From: JAKACA01 sp050010115
GTDB taxonomy: Bacteria > Actinomycetota > Acidimicrobiia > Acidimicrobiales > Bog-793
DNA: 60,774 nt
Reading direction: 5' to 3'
Assembly (NCBI GenBank): GCA_050010115.1
Contig: JBEKLQ010000011.1
Span: 1-60,774 of the forward strand
The translations under genes were made by a program, and so were the position numbers. Of the stretch, positions 28,963 through 37,280 are shown piece by piece; position 1 is the stretch's first letter; every line of letters begins with the position of its first letter. The notes beneath the pieces were generated by a model. That model saw only the letters and a list, made by a program, of their open reading frames with translations, made no database searches and was not told the origin of the DNA.

Positions 28963-30356
28963 AGCGCGTACGCCTCGTAGTGAAGGGCTCGCGCCGGCAC
29001 TCCAGAGCGGCGCAGAAGTTCGACCATGTCGCTGACAAAACCCTCGGATCCCGACAGGAACACGTCCCTTTGCCTGATGTCCGGTACCAGCTGGATGAGG
29101 TGTTCGAGCGGCACGTCCCGCCTCGAGCCGACAACCACGTGCACCTTGCCCTTCAGCTTCGACACCAGCTCTCGCACCTCGCCCTCGAGAGCCACGTCCC
29201 CGCTCGAGGATGCCCGCAGGATGACCACCGGCTCGGTCCGCTTCGGCAAGTCCTCGAGCAACGAGCGCGCCGCCGTGACCCCGATCCCGCCGGCGATCAG
29301 GGCCACCTTCTGCCGCCTGCGCGCGTGGGTCGTGAAGGCCCCGTACGGACCCTCGATCGCCACCCGGGTGCCAGGCGTCAGCTGGGCCAGCGCCTGGGAA
29401 TGATCTCCGACCGCCTTGACCGTCAGCCTGAGGTAGGGCGGCCGCGGTCGTGCTGAGAGCGTGTACGGATGCGCCTGCCACCACAACCCCCGCTTGAGGA
29501 AGCGCCACTCGAAGAACTGGCCACCGGACACCGCCAGCCGATCCAGGTTGCGGCCCCGGCAGATCACCGACATCACTCCGTCGGCCTCCGGCCTGACTTC
29601 CGTCACTCGGAGGCCGTAGCGAAGGCTCCGGGCGATCGGGAGGCCGAATCTGCACACCAGTACGACGCCGGCTGTTGCAGCCCACGCAGCCGACCACACC
29701 GCTTGGGTGAGGGGGTGCCCGACGAACGAGGGGCCGAGCACGACCTCGTGCGCGAACGCGAGGGCGAACGCGAGGTACATGCCGAGATGCAAGGCCCACC
29801 AGGTCTCTCGCCGCAGGCGGCGCCGGACGGAGTAGATCGAGAGGATCGCCACGACGACCATCACGGCGAAGCCGATGGTCGCGATCAGCATCCCCGGGTA
29901 GCTCGAGAGAAACGACCCCAGCTGGTGCATAACACCGCTATGGGTGGCCTGCGAGTAGGCGTAGGTGAGCAGGGCGGCGTGCGCGACGATCAACGACAGC
30001 GGCCACGGGGACAGCCGCCGGTGCCATCTGAGCAAGCCGTCCTGGCCGAGGACTCGTTCGACGACCGGCAAACGGCTGACGAGGAGCACCATCACCAGGG
30101 CGAGGTAGGTGCCGGCGAGCCCGGTCATGTTGCCGAGGAACATGGCGATGCCGCCTGGGGCTCGAAGCCCCGCCCAGGTCTCGGCGGTGATCCCTACACC
30201 GACGGTGGCGCCGAGGCCGAGGCCCACGATGACCACGGCGGCCTCGAGGGCGGCAGGTCGGGGCAGATGACCCGGACGAGAAGATCGAGCCCGGCCCCTC
30301 GCCTGCGCTGAGGAAACGGGCGCGCGATCAGCGCGTTGGAACGTGACCGATGACAA
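28959..30356 (-). CDS. Ferric-reductase-like transmembrane flavocytochrome
   Basis: A 465-residue protein. About six membrane segments (residues 38-235) carry haem-ligand histidines (RWHRRLSPW, IVAHAALL, ALHLGMY, AFAHEVV). A ferredoxin-NADP reductase-like cytosolic part follows, with the FAD motif HPYTLSARP near 325 and the NAD(P) motif IAGGIGVTAA near 375. It should pass electrons from NAD(P)H through FAD and haem to the outside. A TTG start at 30356 is chosen because GGAGG precedes it by 5 bp. It is the first gene of a four-gene coupled cassette and lies 87 bp behind the sensor kinase gene. Confidence 0.9.
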   Translation of the reverse strand: MSSVTFQRADRAPVSSAQARGRARSSRPGHLPRPAALEAAVVIVGLGLGATVGVGITAETWAGLRAPGGIAMFLGNMTGLAGTYLALVMVLLVSRLPVVERVLGQDGLLRWHRRLSPWPLSLIVAHAALLTYAYSQATHSGVMHQLGSFLSSYPGMLIATIGFAVMVVVAILSIYSVRRRLRRETWWALHLGMYLAFALAFAHEVVLGPSFVGHPLTQAVWSAAWAATAGVVLVCRFGLPIARSLRYGLRVTEVRPEADGVMSVICRGRNLDRLAVSGGQFFEWRFLKRGLWWQAHPYTLSARPRPPYLRLTVKAVGDHSQALAQLTPGTRVAIEGPYGAFTTHARRRQKVALIAGGIGVTAARSLLEDLPKRTEPVVILRASSSGDVALEGEVRELVSKLKGKVHVVVGSRRDVPLEHLIQLVPDIRQRDVFLSGSEGFVSDMVELLRRSGVPARALHYEAYAL

Positions 30357-30443
30357 GTTGACCTCCGCCGCAACTGCTCACCCCGCCAGCGTGCCGTCAC
30401 TGGCTGAGATGAAGCTGAGAACCGCCGCGATGGCCGCTGAAGA

Positions 30444-32018
30444 TCAGTCTGCGGAGTTGCCGGGTACGGCAGGCAGGCGAATGAGCAACGTCGCCCCGCC
30501 GCCAAGAGTCTCCCGGGCCTCCACCGACCCCCCGTGCGCCTCGATGATTGCCCGCACGATCGCGAGGCCGAGACCTGCTCCTCCTGAGGCGCGCGCTCTC
30601 GAGGTGTCCTCCCGGAAGAAACGCTCGAACACCCGCTCCCGCCCCTCCGCCCCGAGCCCCGGGCCGTGGTCGGCCACTTCGATCAGGGCGTCGCTGCCCT
30701 CCCGGTACAGGCGGACAGTGCAGCCCGTGCCCGCAGGGGTATAGGCGCGGACGTTCGAGAGCAGGTTGTCGAGCACTTGGCGCAGGCGAGCCTCGTCTCC
30801 CGACACCTCCACCGGTTCGGTGGCAATGAGCTCGATCGGCCAGTCCGAGCCCATCACGGCAGCCGCGTGGATAGCTTCTGCGCACAGAGACACGAGCTCA
30901 ACAGGGTGGCGCTCGAGCGGCAGCCCTTCGTCCAGATTGGTGAGCAGCAGGAGATCGGCGACGAGCCGGCTCATCCGGGCTGTCTCGTTCTGGATTCCGC
31001 TCAGGATGCGTGCGAGATCCTCCGGCTTCGAGTCGGCCCCGCGTGAGAACAGCTGCGAGTACGCCGAGACGGCGGCGATCGGGGTCCGGAGCTCATGGGA
31101 GGCGTCGGCAAGGAACTGGCGCATGTGAGACTCCGAGCGCCGGAGCGCACGCTCGGTCCGGTCGCGCTCCTGGAACTCGTCGGAGATACGGCCGAGCATG
31201 CGGTTGAGGACTCGCGTGAGACGTCCCATCTCCGTGCGGTCCCGGAAACGCTCCGGCACACGGGCCTCGAGATCGCCATCCATGATGAGCTCGGCCGTCT
31301 GCTCGACCTCGACCAAGGGGCGGAGTCCGATCCGGACGAGGAGGACACCGAGCGCCAGGGCGAGGAGCAGCGCCGCACTGAAGACACCGAGCTCGATGAG
31401 GAGCAGGCGGCCCAGCGTGTCGCCGGTCTCGGTCAGGGGCAGACCGAGGACGACCACGTCGCCGTTCGCGAGCAGGGACACCCGTACCCGGTAGCCGGGC
31501 TCGTCCTGTCGCGTCGCCGCTGTGTTGAAGTACCTCGCCTGTCCGAGGTGCGACCCCTCCGCCGACTGCGACGTCCCGGCAGCTCCCACTGTCGTGCTGG
31601 TCGCTTGGCTCGTGGTCTCGTCGAGCGTGTCCCGGCACGCGTCCGACATCGGTCCCGCCTGCACGGTCGGGCGCCTCAAGTCCGCCAGTCCCGCGATCTG
31701 GGATGGCAACGCCGGACGGTCGCCACGGGAGTCGAGCGGACGATCCTCGTCGGTGACAGGCACCGCGGCGATGACGTGCCCCGCCTGGGTGCGCACCTCC
31801 GCGAAGATCCCCGGCGCGCTCGCCTCGACGAGCGAGACCGTCAGATGGCCGCCCTGATTCAGGCAGGTCTCGATCGGAAGGTCGGCCGCCTGCAGAGTCG
31901 AGTCCAGCTGGCCGTTCAGGTACGAGCCGAATTCGGAGTACGTCGCAACTCCGGCGCCGATGAGAGCGACCAGAGCGATCACCCCGACGGCGATCAGGAG
32001 CCGGAACCGGAGGGACAC
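30444..32018 (-). CDS. HAMP-domain sensor histidine kinase
   Basis: A 524-residue membrane kinase. TM1 is at 8-25, an extracellular sensor region spans 26-200 with two Cys (52, 128) and a Ser/Thr-rich loop, TM2 is at 203-229 and HAMP at 230-283. The phospho-acceptor is His308 in ADASHELRTPI. N, G1 and G2 boxes follow (DNLLSN, DHGPGLG, GGAGLGLAI). It lies 12 bp after the response regulator, so the two form a pair. Its position just upstream of the flavocytochrome cassette suggests that it regulates that cassette; the signal is unknown. Confidence 0.95.
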   Translation of the reverse strand: MSLRFRLLIAVGVIALVALIGAGVATYSEFGSYLNGQLDSTLQAADLPIETCLNQGGHLTVSLVEASAPGIFAEVRTQAGHVIAAVPVTDEDRPLDSRGDRPALPSQIAGLADLRRPTVQAGPMSDACRDTLDETTSQATSTTVGAAGTSQSAEGSHLGQARYFNTAATRQDEPGYRVRVSLLANGDVVVLGLPLTETGDTLGRLLLIELGVFSAALLLALALGVLLVRIGLRPLVEVEQTAELIMDGDLEARVPERFRDRTEMGRLTRVLNRMLGRISDEFQERDRTERALRRSESHMRQFLADASHELRTPIAAVSAYSQLFSRGADSKPEDLARILSGIQNETARMSRLVADLLLLTNLDEGLPLERHPVELVSLCAEAIHAAAVMGSDWPIELIATEPVEVSGDEARLRQVLDNLLSNVRAYTPAGTGCTVRLYREGSDALIEVADHGPGLGAEGRERVFERFFREDTSRARASGGAGLGLAIVRAIIEAHGGSVEARETLGGGATLLIRLPAVPGNSAD

Positions 32019-32030
32019 TTGCTCGTCCGC

Positions 32031-32708
32031 CTACTCCTCCGCCTCGCGCATCACGTACCCGACGAGCCGGATGGTGTGAATGAGCGGCGGCCCGAAGGGA
32101 TCGAGTTTCTTGCGCAGATGGCGCACGTAGGTCTCGACGATGTTCTGATTGCCTCCGAAGTCGTAGTGCCAGACGTAATCGATGAGCTGGCCCTTCGAGA
32201 GGACGCGGCGTGGATTGAGGAGGAAGGCGCGCAACAGGTTGAACTCGGTCGCGGTGAGCCGGATGGCGTGGTCGTTGCGCCAGACCTCATGGGTGTCGTC
32301 GTCCATCGTGACGTCGGAGAAGCGCAAACGCCGGTCTCGGCGCGCACCGTACGCTCGCCTGAGCAGTGCCTTCGACCGGGCGACGACTTCGGCCAGCGAG
32401 AACGGTTTGGCGATGTAGTCGTCGCCTCCAGCTGCGAGGCTCTCCACCAGGTCTTTCACTTCGCCCCGAGCCGTGAGGAACAGCACCGGCACGTCGATCC
32501 CGTCGGCGCGCATGCGCCGGGTCACTTCAAGCCCATCGAGGTCGGGCAGCATCACGTCGAGCACGACCAAGTCGAAGTGGGTTTCTTGGATCCGGCTCAG
32601 CGCCTCGCGACCGGTGGCCGCCTCGACGACCTCGAAACCCTCGTACCCGAGCACGGTGCCCACGCTGTCAAGGATCGATGGTTCGTCGTCGACCACGAGT
32701 ACCCGCAC
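32031..32708 (-). CDS. OmpR/PhoB-family response regulator
   Basis: A 225-residue regulator. The receiver domain has acidic Asp7/Asp8, phospho-acceptor Asp51 in VVLDVMLPD and Lys in IAKPF. The C-terminal winged helix (LTATEFNLLRAFLLNPRRVL, ETYVRHLRKKLDP) binds DNA. It is similar in layout to actinobacterial TrcR/MprA-type regulators. The start is GTG at 32708. It is followed by the kinase and then the redox cassette on the same strand, and is divergent from an amidohydrolase gene. Confidence 0.95.
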   Translation of the reverse strand: MRVLVVDDEPSILDSVGTVLGYEGFEVVEAATGREALSRIQETHFDLVVLDVMLPDLDGLEVTRRMRADGIDVPVLFLTARGEVKDLVESLAAGGDDYIAKPFSLAEVVARSKALLRRAYGARRDRRLRFSDVTMDDDTHEVWRNDHAIRLTATEFNLLRAFLLNPRRVLSKGQLIDYVWHYDFGGNQNIVETYVRHLRKKLDPFGPPLIHTIRLVGYVMREAEE

Positions 32709-32890
32709 CGCTTCAGCTTGCCAGCCGGCGGGCCCGCGCCCCGGTCAGCCGGCGTCGCCTGGTTCAGCGGGTCCCAGATCGGCGACAGTGGATCGCCGAA
32801 AGCGAGGTGGCCGAAGATCACCACAGTGCCGATCACGCTGGCTGCGGGCGGCCGGGTCGAGATCCGCCGGTGAGTGAGTAGGGTGCGGCC

Positions 32891-34228
32891 GTGGTCGCCA
32901 CCCTCATCCGTAACGGCATCGTCCTTCCGATGACCGGACGCGGCGTGATCTTCGATCCGGGTTCGGTCCTCCTGTTGGACGCCGGGATCGCGGCCGTCGG
33001 TCCTGTCACCGTGCTGGACACTCACCCTCTGGCGGCTGACGCCGACGTCATCGATGCGAGCCGGCACGCCGTCATCCCCGGTCTTCACAACTGTCACTTG
33101 CACTCCGGCCTGCTGCGGGGCACTGCTGAGTCCATGTCGCTCTGGGACTGGCTGAAGACCTATGTCGATCCGGCTCACCGCGCCCTCACTCCCGAGATCG
33201 CTGAGACCGCCTCCCGGCACTGCTATGCCGAAAGCGTGCTGGCCGGCACCACGTCGGTCATGGACATGTGGCGGTTCATGGAGGGTTCGGCGGCGGCCGC
33301 TGAGAAGATTGGTCTGCGGGCCACGCTCGTGCCCTACGTCGCCGACGCCGAGGGTTTCGACTATTTCGAGTCGATCGAGTCCAACCGCCGGCTCCTGAGC
33401 TCACACCGCACGTCGGCCGAGGGGCGGGTCCGCGCTTGGGTGGGTCTCGAACACCTCTTCTACTGCACGCCATCGGCATTCCGCGCCGCCGTCGAGCTGG
33501 CCGACGAGTTCGATACCGGTATCCACACCCACTCGTCGGAGTCGATCTCCGAAGTGCAGGAGTCTCTCGCGCGGTTCGGCTGCCGCCCGATAGAGGAGAT
33601 GTTCCGGCGCGGCGTACTCTCGGAGCGCACCGTGATCGCCCACTGCGTGTGGCTCGACGACCGCGAGATCCAACTGCTGGCCCAGACGGGCACTGCCGTG
33701 GCCCACTGTCCCTGCTCGAACATGAAGCTGTCATCGGGCCCGGCCCGCGTCGGTGCGCTGCGCGCCGCCGGCGTGACGGTGGGGCTCGGAAGCGACGGGG
33801 AGAAGGAGAACAACAACCTCGACCTCATCGAGGAGATGAAGTTCGCATCCTTGCTACAGAAGGTCTCGACCCTCGACCCGACCAGTGGCGACCCATGGGA
33901 CATCTTGGCCATGGCCACCGTCGAGGGCTCTCACGCCCTGGGCTTGGACACGGTGAGCGGCACACTCGAAGCGGGCAAGCGTGCCGACGTCGTGACCGTC
34001 AGTCTCGGCGGGCTGCACACCACCCCGCTGCTCCACGGTGCCGATTCCAACGTGGCCGCGCATCTCGTCTTCTCGGCGTCCGGGCGCGACGTGCGCGACG
34101 TGTGGGTTGACGGTCGGCGCCTCGTCAGCGACGGCCGGCCCACCACCTTTGACGTCGAGGCCGTCCGGGCCGACGCGCAGGCGGCCGCCGAGGAGCTCTT
34201 TGCCCGCCGCTCCGCTCTCGGCAGCTGA
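32891..34228 (+). CDS. Amidohydrolase of the TrzA/AtzA/MtaD deaminase group
   Basis: A 445-residue metal-dependent hydrolase. Metal ligands are visible: HNCHLH near residue 66, His in HTHSSES near 215, His in VIAHCVWL near 250, and Asp in GLGSDGEKENNN near 305. This group includes S-adenosylhomocysteine/methylthioadenosine deaminases, guanine deaminase and triazine hydrolases. The RGTAESMSLWDWLKTYV segment after the first His pair is typical of the adenosine-derivative deaminases, but the substrate is not certain. The start is GTG at 32891. It converges with a Nudix gene. Confidence 0.87.
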   Translation: MVATLIRNGIVLPMTGRGVIFDPGSVLLLDAGIAAVGPVTVLDTHPLAADADVIDASRHAVIPGLHNCHLHSGLLRGTAESMSLWDWLKTYVDPAHRALTPEIAETASRHCYAESVLAGTTSVMDMWRFMEGSAAAAEKIGLRATLVPYVADAEGFDYFESIESNRRLLSSHRTSAEGRVRAWVGLEHLFYCTPSAFRAAVELADEFDTGIHTHSSESISEVQESLARFGCRPIEEMFRRGVLSERTVIAHCVWLDDREIQLLAQTGTAVAHCPCSNMKLSSGPARVGALRAAGVTVGLGSDGEKENNNLDLIEEMKFASLLQKVSTLDPTSGDPWDILAMATVEGSHALGLDTVSGTLEAGKRADVVTVSLGGLHTTPLLHGADSNVAAHLVFSASGRDVRDVWVDGRRLVSDGRPTTFDVEAVRADAQAAAEELFARRSALGS

Positions 34229-34252
34229 GGTCGGCGGAACCGGAGTCTCGGC

Positions 34253-34729
34253 TCATTTGCCCACGCCGCTGACCGGTCTCCCCTCCTCCAGGTACTGGCA
34301 ACCGCGGGCCCCGACGGCGGCACGGACCCGACGGCGAAGCGGCCCGCTCAGCAGCTTGAGCGCCTCGGCAACCGGCACGAAACGGTATTCGGCGATCTCG
34401 TCCACCTGCACCTCAACCCGTCGCAGCCGCTCGGTGGCAACTACGCCGCAGTCGAAGAGGAAGCGCACGCCGCCTGGCCGGTTCTCGCGAGGCCGCAGGA
34501 AGTCGACACATGCGAGCCGTCCTGCATCGATCTCGATCCCGCTCTCCTCGAGCGCTTCCCTCCGGCACGCTTCCCACGGGCTCTCTCCGTCGGCCTCCAC
34601 CTGTCCACCAGGGATCGCCCAGCCAGATTTGTACGTGGGTTTCAGGATGAGCAATCGGCCGGCACGGTCGAAGATGAGCGCTCCGGCCGATGCCGGGATT
34701 CTCGGGATGTCGTAGGGTGTCTCTTCCAC
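34253..34729 (-). CDS. Nudix hydrolase
   Basis: A 158-residue pyrophosphohydrolase. The Nudix box reads GGQVEADGESPWEAC followed by RREALEESGIEI, matching the consensus apart from one extra residue between the Gly pair and the first Glu. The catalytic REALEESG core is intact. The substrate is unknown; the family removes nucleoside diphosphate derivatives, including oxidised nucleotides. It stands alone on the minus strand, convergent with the amidohydrolase gene. Confidence 0.9.
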   Translation of the reverse strand: MEETPYDIPRIPASAGALIFDRAGRLLILKPTYKSGWAIPGGQVEADGESPWEACRREALEESGIEIDAGRLACVDFLRPRENRPGGVRFLFDCGVVATERLRRVEVQVDEIAEYRFVPVAEALKLLSGPLRRRVRAAVGARGCQYLEEGRPVSGVGK

Positions 34730-34865
34730 GCGACGATGATGCCTGATCCGATCTGATCTAGCGCTACCGGTAGTTCCATTGCCTTGTCACGCCTCCTACG
34801 TGCGAGGCCTTGGACTCGGTGGGCTCCGGTATGACGACCCCCGCCCCCGATGGCAGGATGAGGCG

Positions 34866-35351
34866 ATGACAAGCGAGCGGTTGGATGTCCAGCGGACCAT
34901 CGCTGCAGACCCGGCGACGATCTTCCGGCTGCTGTGCGACCCGCAGGGTCATGTGGCGATCGACAGCTCAGGGATGCTGATGGACGCCACGGGCGTGCCC
35001 GTGACCGCCGTCGGCGACAGCTTTGTCGTGCACATGGATCGCGAAGCTCTGAACGACTACCCGATGGGCCTCTACGACGTGACCGTCACGATCACGACGT
35101 TCGTTCCCGACCGCGAGATCGCGTGGACGATCCTCGGCCAGATCCGCCCGCAGATCGGCCACGTCTACGGCTACACGCTCGCGCCCATCGACGACGGCAC
35201 GCTCGTCACGTCGTATTACGACTGGTCGTCCATCGACCCGGTCTGGAAAGAGGCTGGGATCTTTCCGGTCCTGTCCGAGGGGGCGCTGCGGGCCACCCTC
35301 GGGATACTCGCCCGGACCGTTGCACGGGGCGGCCCCAGCCCGTCGGCCTGA
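34866..35351 (+). CDS. SRPBCC (polyketide cyclase-like) family protein
   Basis: A 161-residue START/Bet v 1-fold protein. It opens with DVQRTIAADPATIFRLLCDP, a common signature of the fold's first strand and helix, and continues with a beta-rich middle (PDREIAWTILG) and a long C-terminal helix (EGALRATLGILARTVARG). Such proteins bind hydrophobic ligands; no specific role can be given. ATG at 34866 is chosen because similarity begins there. Confidence 0.82.
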   Translation: MTSERLDVQRTIAADPATIFRLLCDPQGHVAIDSSGMLMDATGVPVTAVGDSFVVHMDREALNDYPMGLYDVTVTITTFVPDREIAWTILGQIRPQIGHVYGYTLAPIDDGTLVTSYYDWSSIDPVWKEAGIFPVLSEGALRATLGILARTVARGGPSPSA

Positions 35352-35397
35352 ACCGACGCGATCATTCCACGGGCGGGGTTGAGCCGGATCCTCCTCG

Positions 35398-36570
35398 TCA
35401 CTCCAGCACCGCGATGTTTCGTCGAGCACACAGGTCCTTCAGGATCTGCGGCCAGACGCTGACGCTCACTTCGCCGAGGTGTGCCTTGCGCAGCAACAGC
35501 ATCTGGGTTCGCGACTGACCGATCCCGCCCCCGATGCTCAGCGGCACGGCGTGCTCCGTGATCGCACGGTGGTACGGGAGGGTCAGCCAGTCGAGCTGCC
35601 CGGTGATCTCGAGTTGGCGCCGCAGCGCGGCAGCGTCGACCCGGATGCCCATCGAGGAGAGCTCGTGGCGCCTGAGCGTGACCGGGTTCCACACCAAGAG
35701 GTCGCCGTTGAGCCCGTGTGCCGGCCGCCCGTCCGACATCGTGACCTCCGTCGACCAGTCGTCGTAATCCGACGCGCGCAGCTCGTGCGGATAGCCGTCG
35801 GCGAGCGTCCAACCGATGCCGATGATGAAGACGGCGGGGTGCTCCTGGAGGATTCTCGTCTCCCGCTGCTTGCGCGGAAGGCCCGGATAGCGCTCCAGGA
35901 GTTCTTCCGCGTGCAGGAACTCGACCTCGTCGGGAAGGTCGGGGTACCCGCCTCGCAGCGCCGGAAAGAGCTCCTGCGAATGAGCTTCCGCGTTCTTCAG
36001 AACTCTCCAGATGCGCCGCACGACGTCACGCAGGAAGTCCAGGTTGCGGTCCTCTTCCGCCATGGCAAGCTCCCAGTCCCACTGGTCCACGTACGCACTG
36101 TGGTCGTGATCCAGGAAGTAGTCCTTGCGGACGGCGCGCATGTCGGTACAGATCCCCTCGCCGAGACCCATCTCGAACTGGCGGAGTGCGAGTCGCTTCC
36201 ACTTCGTTGCGGCTTGCACGACCTCAGCGTCGACCGGGTGCTGGTCGCCATCGTTGGAGATGTGAAACCCGATCGGAACACGCGAGCCGTCTCGATCCAG
36301 CATGTCGTTCACGCCGGACTGCGAAGTGACGATGAGCGGCACTTGCACCATCATGAGGCCCAGTTCGGCGCAGAGACCCGCCTCGATGTGGTGCTTGATT
36401 TCGAAGATCGCCGCTTGGGTCTCTCGAGGCCCCAGCAACGGCCGGTAGTCGTCCGGGAGAACTCGCTCGACCTCCTCGTAGGTCCCGATTCCCGGGCCGG
36501 CCAGATCCGCTCGCTTGCGAGTTTCGAGGTCTGCCGCGGCTTCCGACGCTTGATTCGTCACCTTGGGCAT
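35398..36570 (-). CDS. asnA: Aspartate-ammonia ligase (ammonia-dependent asparagine synthetase)
   Basis: A 390-residue class II aminoacyl-tRNA-synthetase-fold enzyme that makes asparagine from aspartate, ammonia and ATP. Family stretches include IFEIKHHIEAGLCAELGL near 55, VPLIVTSQSGVNDMLD near 78, ICTDMRAVRKDYFLDHDHS near 140, and the C-terminal SIGGGIGQSRTQMLLLRKAH, where ATP binds. It is about 60 residues longer than the E. coli enzyme; the extra sequence includes the first 30 residues and an internal insertion. It may reflect ammonia abundance or tRNA-independent asparagine supply. It is monocistronic, with 45 bp to the convergent SRPBCC gene. Confidence 0.92.
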   Translation of the reverse strand: MPKVTNQASEAAADLETRKRADLAGPGIGTYEEVERVLPDDYRPLLGPRETQAAIFEIKHHIEAGLCAELGLMMVQVPLIVTSQSGVNDMLDRDGSRVPIGFHISNDGDQHPVDAEVVQAATKWKRLALRQFEMGLGEGICTDMRAVRKDYFLDHDHSAYVDQWDWELAMAEEDRNLDFLRDVVRRIWRVLKNAEAHSQELFPALRGGYPDLPDEVEFLHAEELLERYPGLPRKQRETRILQEHPAVFIIGIGWTLADGYPHELRASDYDDWSTEVTMSDGRPAHGLNGDLLVWNPVTLRRHELSSMGIRVDAAALRRQLEITGQLDWLTLPYHRAITEHAVPLSIGGGIGQSRTQMLLLRKAHLGEVSVSVWPQILKDLCARRNIAVLE

Positions 36571-36822
36571 GACCTCATCATCGCGCCCTTTGGCACGTTT
36601 CCTAGGGGCTACCGGCCGTACTTCGAGTGACTAAAGGCCTTGCGCGACGGGCTCGCCTTGGCGAGGCGTCCCCGCAGCTTCGGCCCGAATGAGCGACGTC
36701 GGCCTCACCCAGCGGACTAACCGACCCTCGCCCTCGGAGGACGAGTTCTTGCACCCTTCACGCTGCAGCGAACAGCACGAACAGGTCCTCGGTAGCGCCC
36801 GTCGACTGCCCGAGGCCTTGAT

Positions 36823-36850
36823 TGACAGATCTCGATAAAAGGGCTACCGT
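36823..36850 (+). promoter_or_regulatory. Promoter of the ars operon
   Basis: A consensus -35 TTGACA (36823-36828) is followed after 16 bp by taccgt (36845-36850), a TAnnnT -10 element. It lies 68 bp upstream of arsR and directly before the operator. This is the clearest sigma-70-type promoter in the window. Confidence 0.65.
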
Positions 36851-36854
36851 TCTG

Positions 36855-36872
36855 TATTGAGGAATATCAATA
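36855..36872. promoter_or_regulatory. ArsR operator
   Basis: tattga-ggaata-tcaata is a perfect 6-6-6 inverted repeat with TTGA/TCAA cores, the usual form of ArsR/SmtB operators. It overlaps the expected transcription start just after the -10 element, so a bound repressor would block transcription until As(III) binds ArsR. Confidence 0.72.
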
Positions 36873-36917
36873 GAGGCTCGATCCCGACCCGGGCGAACCT
36901 GAAGCTGTGGAGGAACG

Positions 36918-37280
36918 ATGGCCACCAAGCTGGTTCAAGAGATCCCTCTGGCGCCCGTCGCCTGCTGCACCCCGGTGGCCGACCCCGACATCACCCGGGC
37001 TCAGGCCGAGACGCTGGCCTCGATCTTCAAGGCTCTCGCCGACCCTCACCGGGTACGGATCGTGAACCTGCTCGCCAACGCCGCCCAGCCGGTCTGCGTC
37101 TGCGACTTCATGCCCCAGCTCGGACTGTCGCAGGGGACGGTGAGCTTCCACCTCAAAAAGCTGCTCGCCGTCGGGCTCTTGGAGAGGGAGCAGCGCGGGA
37201 CGTGGGCTTACTACTCACTCAAGCGTGACGGGCTGGACCGGCTCGCCGCGATGTTCGACCCACAGGAGGTTGTGACATGA
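36918..37280 (+). CDS. arsR: ArsR-family arsenite-responsive repressor
   Basis: A 120-residue winged-helix repressor. As(III) ligands are likely to come from Cys16-Cys17 near the N-terminus and Cys60/Cys62 of VCVCDF at the start of the recognition region; the HTH is LSQGTVSFHLKKL. A GGAGGA precedes the ATG. It is the first gene of arsR-arsM-acr3-arsC and overlaps arsM by 4 bp. It should autoregulate through the operator 45 bp upstream. Confidence 0.93.
   Translation: MATKLVQEIPLAPVACCTPVADPDITRAQAETLASIFKALADPHRVRIVNLLANAAQPVCVCDFMPQLGLSQGTVSFHLKKLLAVGLLEREQRGTWAYYSLKRDGLDRLAAMFDPQEVVT

Larger units (their letters stand above)
36571..36917. other. Intergenic region between asnA and the arsenic operon
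   Basis: No gene was found in these 347 bp. The right part carries the ars promoter and operator. The left 250 bp hold the asnA promoter region and no recognisable element. Confidence 0.6.

Noticed and set aside
31095..32873. A 592-codon plus-strand frame opposite the kinase and regulator
   Set aside because: Antisense of two clear two-component genes; His/Glu/Arg-rich composition typical of the opposite strand.
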